The notes under the pieces: generated by a model
Seen by the model: only the letters and a program-made list of their open reading frames with translations
The model's database searches: none
Told to the model about the DNA's origin: nothing
Assembly (NCBI GenBank): GCA_002340515.1
Contig: DDMF01000151.1
Location: 23,782 to 28,990 of the forward strand
Source of the DNA: Rhodobacteraceae bacterium UBA2553
Lineage (GTDB): Bacteria; Pseudomonadota; Alphaproteobacteria; Rhodobacterales; Rhodobacteraceae
Direction: 5' to 3'
DNA: 5,209 bases
In this document: in pieces, positions 1 through 4,759 of the stretch
How positions within the stretch are numbered: position 1 is the stretch's first letter
Layout of the letters: each line of letters begins with the position of its first letter
Made by a program: the position numbers and the translations under genes

Positions 1-391
1 TATCCACACCCTTTGAAATGGCAAGGATGGCCCCGTCTTTCATCAATGTACGCAACACGCGCGCGGCATGTTTTGCGATCACATTATCGTCGCTGTCTAG
101 GTCTTTCATGGGGGTGTCACCCTCAACTAAATCGGCATGCACCCCCTCATGTTCACACCAGTTCTGCGCAATTTGACTTAGCAAATTGTCGACCAGTGGA
201 TCATCGCGCCGGGTTTCTGTTTTTTGCACCTGGCGCAGCACGGTCGAGGCATGTACGCCTTTTTGCCGTGCCAGCGCACGAATGGTTTCGCCGCGTTCGG
301 TATGATCCAAATACAGTTTCACCGCATTGGGCAACCAGGGGATTATTTCCCCGGTTCCGATTTCGATCTGTGAAGAGCCCGAGAACTCCAT
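1..391 (-). CDS. DUF6456-like helix-turn-helix protein, N-terminal part (gene runs off left edge)
   Basis: This frame reads from an ATG at 391 on the minus strand, open for 130 codons until the window edge, so the C-terminal part is missing. The start is supported by a strong ribosome binding site, AAAGGGGGA at 405-397, six bases before the ATG. The protein begins MEFSGSSQIEIG; residues about 24-70 (AVKLYLDHTERG followed by IRALARQKGVHASTVLRQVQ) have the look of a helix-turn-helix, with recognition-helix residues near 48-57, then a conserved-looking RRDDPLVDNLL at 61-71. Residues 82-101 are acidic and probably a linker; a second domain starts around 104. This layout matches my memory of alphaproteobacterial DUF6456 proteins, where the N-terminal HTH precedes the DUF6456 domain. 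A DNA-binding or regulatory role is inference; target and pathway are unknown. It is divergent from the DUF6477-like gene. The family call is fairly secure, the function is not. Confidence 0.8.
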   Translation of the reverse strand, partial: MEFSGSSQIEIGTGEIIPWLPNAVKLYLDHTERGETIRALARQKGVHASTVLRQVQKTETRRDDPLVDNLLSQIAQNWCEHEGVHADLVEGDTPMKDLDSDDNVIAKHAARVLRTLMKDGAILAISKGVD

Positions 392-640
392 GCATGTCCC
401 CCTTTAAGGCTGTGCGCTGTCCCTTCGCGACGGCCTCGGTTGACGCTCTACTAGCGGTTGTGTTTTTACGTCACTCCAGCTAGCACGCGTTTGGTTGCCG
501 AATGGTTAATTGTCCAGTCTATGCTTCAGTTTTGTTTCTAAAAGTGAAACAATTGTTAAAACTTGCGTACGGTGAAATTTCGAACGCAACACCTCTCAGG
601 GTTGAGTATTCCTAGTGGCAACACGATGAAAGGAACTCAC
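392..640. promoter_or_regulatory. Divergent intergenic region between DUF6456-like and DUF6477-like genes
   Basis: These 249 bases separate two divergently transcribed start codons and so should contain both promoters. No convincing -35/-10 pair close to the sigma-70 consensus is visible on either strand. The region is AT-richer between about 500 and 585 than the genes around it and contains several dyads: TTGTTTC/GAAACAA at 532-552, and TTGCGT (563-568) paired with ACGCAA (584-589) around the perfect palindrome GAAATTTC (574-581). It also holds ATGGTTAA at 502-509, whose complement TTAACCAT matches a described Caulobacter CtrA recognition 8-mer. The ribosome binding sites for both genes lie at the two ends. 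Which of these repeats is functional cannot be told from sequence alone. Confidence 0.5.
532..552. promoter_or_regulatory. Operator-like inverted repeat TTGTTTC-N7-GAAACAA
   Basis: Two perfect 7-base arms, TTGTTTC (532-538) and GAAACAA (546-552), flank a 7-base AT-rich centre (TAAAAGT). The total of 21 bases and the 14-base centre-to-centre spacing of the arms are compatible with a dimeric DNA-binding protein rather than a strong RNA hairpin, since the stem would be AT-rich. It lies about 90 bases upstream of the DUF6477-like start and about 140 upstream of the DUF6456-like start, a place where it could influence either promoter. The cognate regulator is unknown. Confidence 0.4.
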
Positions 641-934
641 ATGACTGATGCACTTGACCTTCTCAAAACACTTCGCCGCCCACGCCTTTTAATCCGCGCT
701 GCACGCTTTGGGATCGTGGACTATAATCGAGACAGAGATTTGAAAAGATTGATGAAATCTGCATCAACACCCAGCCCGACCCGCGCTGTCGATGGTTTGA
801 TCGAAGAAGAGGCCCGCCTGGAACTCATCCGTAAAACCGGCGACGGCACCTACTCCGTGTCGCGCCATGTCGAGGTTTTGATCGCGCTTATGGCCGAGGC
901 GCGCCTGCTGCCACGTAAGCTGAACCAGGTCTGA
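641..934 (+). CDS. DUF6477-like small protein of unknown function
   Basis: A 97-residue protein beginning MTDALDLLKTLRRPRLLIRA. The ATG at 641 is chosen because AAAGGA at 629-634 sits six bases before it; an in-frame ATG at 626 and a TTG at 563 would place the ribosome binding site inside the gene. The N-terminal LLKTLRRPRLLIRAARFG and the following YNRDRDLKRLM, then a Glu-rich stretch (IEEEARLEL) and a C-terminal RHVEVLIALMAEARLL, match my memory of DUF6477, a short family in Rhodobacterales. The protein is soluble, basic in its first half and largely helical by appearance, with no signal peptide, cysteine motif or membrane segment. Function is unknown. The gene is divergent from the DUF6456-like gene and converges on mttB, with the terminator hairpin starting 13 bases after its TGA stop. 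Family recognition is moderately firm; I assign no role. Confidence 0.82.
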   Translation: MTDALDLLKTLRRPRLLIRAARFGIVDYNRDRDLKRLMKSASTPSPTRAVDGLIEEEARLELIRKTGDGTYSVSRHVEVLIALMAEARLLPRKLNQV

Positions 935-939
935 TGTTG

Positions 940-972
940 AAAAAGTATAAGGGGGGCTGTTAACCCCCCTTA
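940..972 (-). terminator. Intrinsic terminator between convergent genes, best oriented for mttB
   Basis: A perfect 9-bp stem, TAAGGGGGG (948-956) with CCCCCCTTA (964-972), closes a 7-base loop. Read on the minus strand it is followed after three bases by five T residues (complement of A at 940-944), which fits rho-independent termination of the mttB transcript 46 bases after its TAA stop. On the plus strand the hairpin follows the DUF6477-like stop closely but only two T residues come after it, so termination in that direction would be weaker. It may serve both genes. Confidence 0.75.
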
Positions 973-1017
973 CCAACCTGTTAACCAGTTGGAACACTCT
1001 GAGAACAGATGTGAACC

Positions 1018-2562
1018 TTACGAAAACGCATCGGGCATGGACGCCTTTTTGGCCGCGATAAAGTCGTTCAGACCATCCCGAATACCTTCGTCCATCGCCG
1101 GTTGTTGATAATCCCCCAACAGTTTTTTCACCCGATCAGCCGCCAATTGCATGGTGTCTTTCGCACCGTCTTCTTCCCAGGTTTCAAATGGCTTGTAATC
1201 GAGCAGTTCTGAGCGCCAGAAGGCGGATTTAAAGTTCGACTGGGTGTGGTCGCAGCCCAGATAATGCCCGCCCGGCCCCACTTCGCGAATCGCATCCATG
1301 GCTTGGGCGTTCTCATCATAACTCACGCCAGAGGCCATTCCATGCAATGCTCCCAGCTGATCGGCGTCCATTACAAATTTCTCAAAGCTCGACACCAGGC
1401 CGCCTTCAAGCCAGCCACAGGAATGCAACATGAAGTTCACCCCAGACAACAGACCCGCGTTCAGCGAGTTGGCGGTTTCATAGGCCGCCTGCGCATCTGG
1501 CAGTTTTGATCCGTTGAACGATCCCGCCGAACGGTACGGCAGGCCCAGACGGCGGAAAAGTTGCCCACAGCCATAGGTGACTTTTGACGCCTCTGGTGTG
1601 CCAAAAGTCGGCGCACCCGAATTCATGTCGATCGAGCTTACAAAGGTGCCCGCCACAACCGGCGCGCCTTTGCGGACCAGCTGGGAATAGGCCACACCGG
1701 CCAATACTTCGGCCAACACTTGCGTCAACGTGCCCGCCACAGACACAGGCGCCATCGCCCCGCCCACAATGAACGGCGAAATGATCGAGGCCTGGTTGTT
1801 TTCGGCAAACACCTCCATCGCGCCCATCATCACGTCATCATATTGCATCGGTGAGTTGATGTTGATGAGCGAGGTCATCACGGTGTTTTGCTGAACAAAT
1901 TCTTTGCCAAACAGGATGCCGCACATATCGACCGAATCCTGCGCGCGTTCGGGCGCGGTGACCGATCCCATAAACGGCTTATCCGACAGCTCCATATGCG
2001 CCATCAACATATCAAGGTGGCGTTTGTTCACCGGAATATCGGTCGGTTCACAGACCGTGCCGCCCGAATGATGCAGCCATTTCGACATATAGCCGAGTTT
2101 TACGAATTTCTTGAAATCATCCATGGTCGCATAACGGCGGCCACCTTCCATGTCGCGCACAAAGGGCGGACCATAGACCGGAGCAAGCACAAGATTACGT
2201 CCGCCAACAACCACGTTACGCTCGGGGTTGCGGGCGTGTTGGGTATACTGGCTGGGCGCGGTTTTGCACAATTCACGCGCCAAACCACGCGGAATGCGCA
2301 CGCGTTCGCCGTGGACATCCGCGCCTGCATCGCGCCAACGCTGAAGCGCTGCGGGGTTTTCAACAAAGTTGACCCCCACTTCTTCCAACACGGTTTCCGC
2401 GTTGTATTCGATGATCTCGATGGCTTCTTCGTTTAGAATTTCGAGATTCGGAATGTTGCGTTCAATGTATTTTGCCGTCTCAAACGACACAGCACTGCGT
2501 TCCGCACGACGGGCTGCCCCGCCGCCTCCACGAGAACGTCTTGGCGTTGCTGCTTCGGTCAT
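1018..2562 (-). CDS. MttB-superfamily (COG5598) methyltransferase, non-pyrrolysine type
   Basis: A 514-residue protein of the trimethylamine methyltransferase family (MttB, PF06253). Family members transfer a methyl group from a quaternary or tertiary amine to a cognate corrinoid protein in the cytoplasm. The start at 2562 is set by GGAGGG (2575-2570) seven bases upstream; the frame stays open to 2688 but without a comparable site. Visible features are a Gly/Arg-rich N-terminus (RRSRGGGGAARRAERS, residues 8-23), ETAKYIERNIPNLEILNEEA (28-47), and the barrel core with GGAMAPVSVAGTLTQVLAEV (267-286), GAPTFGTPEA (316-325) and GPGGHYLGCDHT (429-440). The frame has no internal amber codon, so it lacks the pyrrolysine of archaeal MttB. 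Known non-Pyl relatives such as Desulfitobacterium MtgB use glycine betaine; the substrate here cannot be named. No corrinoid protein or transporter gene is adjacent. A trimethylamine-specific name would be an over-call. Confidence 0.9.
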   Translation of the reverse strand: MTEAATPRRSRGGGGAARRAERSAVSFETAKYIERNIPNLEILNEEAIEIIEYNAETVLEEVGVNFVENPAALQRWRDAGADVHGERVRIPRGLARELCKTAPSQYTQHARNPERNVVVGGRNLVLAPVYGPPFVRDMEGGRRYATMDDFKKFVKLGYMSKWLHHSGGTVCEPTDIPVNKRHLDMLMAHMELSDKPFMGSVTAPERAQDSVDMCGILFGKEFVQQNTVMTSLININSPMQYDDVMMGAMEVFAENNQASIISPFIVGGAMAPVSVAGTLTQVLAEVLAGVAYSQLVRKGAPVVAGTFVSSIDMNSGAPTFGTPEASKVTYGCGQLFRRLGLPYRSAGSFNGSKLPDAQAAYETANSLNAGLLSGVNFMLHSCGWLEGGLVSSFEKFVMDADQLGALHGMASGVSYDENAQAMDAIREVGPGGHYLGCDHTQSNFKSAFWRSELLDYKPFETWEEDGAKDTMQLAADRVKKLLGDYQQPAMDEGIRDGLNDFIAAKKASMPDAFS

Positions 2563-2660
2563 TTCATTTCCCTCCGATATCTCGGTAAATCCTGTTGGCT
2601 TCGGTTTACACTGCGGGCGCGGATCAAATCTCACCTGAAACGGCGCGTTGATCATAAAAA

Positions 2661-2673
2661 CGACATGCTGTCG
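2661..2673. promoter_or_regulatory. Palindrome CGACA-TGC-TGTCG next to a -10-like element
   Basis: Perfect 5-base arms around a 3-base centre, CGACATGCTGTCG. It lies four bases upstream (in the minus direction) of TATGAT at 2656-2651, the best -10-like hexamer in the intergenic region and oriented toward mttB. A repressor or activator site overlapping the promoter spacer would look like this, but a 13-base dyad occurs by chance fairly often, so the call is tentative. Confidence 0.3.
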
Positions 2674-2696
2674 GATATGAGGGTTCAAAAATTACG

Positions 2697-2753
2697 ATGA
2701 AAATCGCCGACACAGGTCTGCAAGCTCTTGCGAAATTGCGCGCCCTGCCCTAA
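2697..2753 (+). other. 18-codon upstream reading frame before guaA
   Basis: An ATG at 2697 opens a frame reading MKIADTGLQALAKLRALP and stops with TAA at 2751-2753, nine bases before the guaA start. No good ribosome binding site precedes it; a GAGGG at 2679-2683 is too far upstream (13 bases). It could be a leader peptide whose translation delivers ribosomes to guaA, which itself lacks a Shine-Dalgarno, or it could be chance. Nothing in its composition hints at purine-linked attenuation. Confidence 0.2.
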
Positions 2754-2762
2754 TCCATTTTC

Positions 2763-4322
2763 ATGACAGATCAGAGCCACGACCGCCTTTTAATCATCGA
2801 CTTTGGCAGCCAGGTAACGCAGCTGATTGCGCGTCGCCTTCGCGAACTAAACGTCTATTGCGAAATCCACCCCTATCAGAATGTCACAATGGAATTTGTG
2901 CGCGACATGGCGCCCAAAGCCGTGATCTTTTCTGGTGGCCCCGACAGTGTGACCCGCGAGGGATCACCACGCGTGCCGCAGGAGATCTTTGACTACGGCG
3001 TGCCTATTTTGGGCATCTGTTATGGCCAACAGGTGATGATGCACCAGCTGGGCGGCAAAGTGGAAAGCGGGCATGGCACCGCCGAATTTGGCCGTGCCTT
3101 TGTGACCGAGACCCAGAAACTGGACTTGCTTGAAGGCTGGTATGCCGAAGGCAATGAACAGGTCTGGATGAGCCACGGCGACCATGTGTCTGAGATTGCA
3201 CCGGGGTTTGAGGTCTACGGCACCTCGCCCAATGCGCCATTTGCCATCACCGCCGATCAGAACCGTCACTTTTACGCGGTGCAATTTCACCCCGAAGTGC
3301 ATCACACCCCCAATGGCGCCAAGCTTTATGAGCAATTTGTCAAATTGGCTGGTTTTTCCGGCGATTGGACCATGGGTGCCTATCGCGAACAGATGATCGC
3401 GTCGATCCGTGAACAGGTTGGCGACAAAAAGGTCATCTGCGGTCTATCTGGCGGTGTCGACAGCTCGGTCGCGGCGATCCTGATCCACGAGGCGATTGGC
3501 GATCAGCTGACTTGCGTGTTTGTCGATCACGGCCTCTTGCGCAAAGACGAAGGTGAACAGGTCGTCACCATGTTCCGCGACAATTACAATCTGCAACTGA
3601 TCCACGCGGAAGAATCTGACCTGTTTTTGGGCCAGCTCGAGGGGCAATCAGACCCGGAAACCAAGCGCAAGATCATCGGTAAACTGTTCATTGACGTGTT
3701 CCAGAAACATGCGGACACCATTGAGGGTGCCGAGTTCCTTGCCCAAGGCACGCTTTACCCCGATGTCATTGAATCGGTGAGCTTTTCTGGCGGCCCTTCG
3801 GTGACCATCAAGTCGCATCACAACGTCGGTGGCCTTCCTGAAAAGATGGGTCTGAAACTGGTGGAACCGCTGCGCGAGCTTTTCAAAGACGAAGTGCGCG
3901 CCTTGGGGCGCGAACTTGGCCTGCCCGAAAGCTTTATCGGCCGTCATCCCTTTCCTGGGCCGGGTCTTGCGATCCGGTGCCCCGGAGAAATCACCCGCGA
4001 AAAGCTGGACATCCTGCGCGAAGCGGACGCGGTTTACATCGACCAGATCCGTAAACACGGGCTCTATGATGACATCTGGCAAGCCTTTGTCGCGATCCTG
4101 CCGGTGCGCACCGTCGGTGTGATGGGCGATGGTCGGACCTATGATTTCGCCTGCGCGCTGCGTGCGGTGACCTCTGTCGATGGAATGACCGCGGATTACT
4201 ATCCGTTTACCCATGAATTCCTTGGCGAGACATCCACCCGGATCATCAATGAGGTCAAAGGCATCAATCGCTGCACCTATGACATCACCTCGAAACCTCC
4301 GGGCACCATCGAGTGGGAATAA
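2763..4322 (+). CDS. guaA: GMP synthase (glutamine-hydrolysing)
   Basis: A 519-residue cytoplasmic enzyme that converts XMP to GMP using ATP and glutamine, the last step of guanine nucleotide synthesis. The N-terminal class I glutamine amidotransferase domain (about 8-195) starts RLLIIDFGSQVTQLIARR, has the nucleophile Cys86 in GICYGQQ and the catalytic pair His176/Glu178 in QFHPEVH. The ATP-pyrophosphatase domain (about 205-393) has the PP-loop SGGVDSS at 229-235. The C-terminal dimerisation domain begins near RHPFPGPGLAIR (394-405) and ends DITSKPPGTIEWE. Length is close to the 525 residues of the E. coli enzyme and all catalytic residues are present. The start at 2763 matches the usual alphaproteobacterial N-terminus, although no Shine-Dalgarno is visible. 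The gene is divergent from mttB and closed by its own terminator, so it is probably monocistronic. Confidence 0.99.
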   Translation: MTDQSHDRLLIIDFGSQVTQLIARRLRELNVYCEIHPYQNVTMEFVRDMAPKAVIFSGGPDSVTREGSPRVPQEIFDYGVPILGICYGQQVMMHQLGGKVESGHGTAEFGRAFVTETQKLDLLEGWYAEGNEQVWMSHGDHVSEIAPGFEVYGTSPNAPFAITADQNRHFYAVQFHPEVHHTPNGAKLYEQFVKLAGFSGDWTMGAYREQMIASIREQVGDKKVICGLSGGVDSSVAAILIHEAIGDQLTCVFVDHGLLRKDEGEQVVTMFRDNYNLQLIHAEESDLFLGQLEGQSDPETKRKIIGKLFIDVFQKHADTIEGAEFLAQGTLYPDVIESVSFSGGPSVTIKSHHNVGGLPEKMGLKLVEPLRELFKDEVRALGRELGLPESFIGRHPFPGPGLAIRCPGEITREKLDILREADAVYIDQIRKHGLYDDIWQAFVAILPVRTVGVMGDGRTYDFACALRAVTSVDGMTADYYPFTHEFLGETSTRIINEVKGINRCTYDITSKPPGTIEWE

Positions 4323-4354
4323 GGCGCATCGCCCTTTGAAATACCTAATACAGA

Positions 4355-4383
4355 AACGCTGCCCATCACGGGTGGCGTTTTTT
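4355..4383 (+). terminator. Rho-independent terminator of guaA
   Basis: The stem AACGCTGCCC (4355-4364) pairs with GGGTGGCGTT (4370-4379) over ten positions, including two G-T wobbles, around the 5-base loop ATCAC. It ends in a run of six T residues (4378-4383). It lies 33 bases after the guaA stop codon on the same strand and separates guaA from the next operon. Confidence 0.92.
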
Positions 4384-4402
4384 CATATTTGGTGGATATT
4401 TA

Positions 4403-4438
4403 CTCGCTTTCCAAGCGAGGCCTTGCTAGCCCTAAGGC
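4403..4438 (+). promoter_or_regulatory. Two abutting stem-loops in the leader of the ABM-EamA operon
   Basis: The first element is a perfect 7-bp inverted repeat, CTCGCTT (4403-4409) and AAGCGAG (4413-4419), around TCC. The second starts at the next base: GCCTT (4420-4424) pairs with AAGGC (4434-4438), with a possible extra G-T pair inside, and ends at the base before the ATG at 4439. The AAGG in its 3' arm is the only Shine-Dalgarno-like sequence near the start and is too close to the ATG for good use. In RNA the pair could limit translation initiation; the first alone could be a protein-binding site on DNA. No consensus promoter is visible in the 55 bases after the guaA terminator. Confidence 0.45.
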
Positions 4439-4759
4439 ATGACACAGGACCCCAAAATCTCGCTCATCGGATTTATAGATGTGCCCGCCGACCGATATGA
4501 CGCCGTGGCCGCCGCTTTGCCGCACCATATTGAACTGACACGTCAGGAACCGGGCTGTCTGTCGTTTGACGTCACCCCTGATAGGGTCATTCCCGGGCGG
4601 TTTAATGTATCCGAGATGTTCACCGACCGTGTCGCGTTTGAGGCCCATCAGACCCGTATGAAGGCCTCACGCTGGGCCGAGATTACCCAGGGAATTCCGC
4701 GCGAATACAGCATCACAGAGATTCCTCAAGACACTGATAACAAAGCGATTTCAGAATGA
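4439..4759 (+). CDS. Antibiotic biosynthesis monooxygenase (ABM)-fold protein, putative quinol monooxygenase
   Basis: A 106-residue protein with the features of the ABM / dimeric alpha-beta barrel family (PF03992), the group that includes E. coli YgiN. After a first strand (ISLIGFIDVPADR) come the helix YDAVAAALPHHIELTRQEPGC, the second strand LSFDVTPDR, the characteristic third strand with FNVSEMFTDRVAFEAHQ, and the closing helix RMKASRWAEI. The EPGCLSF and E-x-F-x-D-x-x-A-F-x-x-H patterns are what identify the family. Members are small cofactor-free oxygenases or ligand-binding proteins acting as dimers; the substrate here is not predictable. The ATG at 4439 is the only reasonable start, though it lacks a well-spaced ribosome binding site. 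The TGA stop overlaps the start of the EamA gene by four bases, so the two are co-transcribed and probably translationally coupled. A functional link to the transporter is inference from that overlap. Confidence 0.85.
   Translation: MTQDPKISLIGFIDVPADRYDAVAAALPHHIELTRQEPGCLSFDVTPDRVIPGRFNVSEMFTDRVAFEAHQTRMKASRWAEITQGIPREYSITEIPQDTDNKAISE

Larger units (their letters stand above)
2563..2762. promoter_or_regulatory. Divergent intergenic region between mttB homologue and guaA
   Basis: Two hundred bases between divergent start codons. On the minus side it carries the good mttB ribosome binding site (2575-2570). A -10-like TATGAT lies at 2656-2651 on the minus strand, but no matching -35 is seen; the hexamer 17 bases upstream is CATATC. 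The odd-length palindrome CGACA-TGC-TGTCG (2661-2673) fills the spacer just upstream of that -10. On the guaA side no Shine-Dalgarno is visible before the ATG at 2763. An 18-codon reading frame (2697-2753) lies directly upstream. I see no recognisable riboswitch fold. Confidence 0.45.

Noticed and set aside
201..395. Minus-strand frame starting at the ATG at 395
   Set aside because: It is out of frame with the gene starting at 391, stops after 64 codons and resembles no family. The ATG at 391 has better ribosome-binding-site spacing and gives the DUF6456-like protein.
13..483. Open frame of 156 codons on the plus strand near the left edge
   Set aside because: It lies antisense to the DUF6456-like gene, has a cysteine/histidine/arginine-rich composition typical of a shadow frame, and has no ribosome binding site. 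The minus-strand frame has a clear ribosome binding site and a recognisable HTH.
563..640. TTG or upstream ATG starts for the DUF6477-like gene
   Set aside because: The AAAGGA site at 629-634 points to the ATG at 641, and the N-terminus from there fits the family.
959..985. Pair of GTTAAC boxes (959-964 and 980-985) as a full CtrA site
   Set aside because: The boxes are 15 bases apart rather than about 5, one lies partly in the terminator loop, and the region is downstream of two convergent genes, where a promoter site makes little sense.
1888..2436. 182-codon plus-strand frame inside mttB
   Set aside because: It lies wholly antisense to a well-supported enzyme gene, and its His/Phe/Arg-rich composition is typical of a reverse-strand shadow.
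1018..2562. Possible pyrrolysine-containing MttB
   Set aside because: The gene has no in-frame TAG, and the organism type would not be expected to carry the pyl genes; none is present in the window.
2563..2688. 42-residue N-terminal extension of the MttB homologue
   Set aside because: No ribosome binding site is seen at the upstream starts, the extension resembles nothing in the family, and GGAGGG sits at proper spacing before the ATG at 2562.
2563..2762. Purine riboswitch upstream of guaA
   Set aside because: I could not find the conserved loop-loop and three-stem pattern of a purine aptamer, and such control of guaA is not expected in alphaproteobacteria.
3648..4214. 188-codon minus-strand frame inside guaA
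   Set aside because: It is antisense to conserved GuaA coding sequence; the protein has no recognisable domain and no ribosome binding site was identified.
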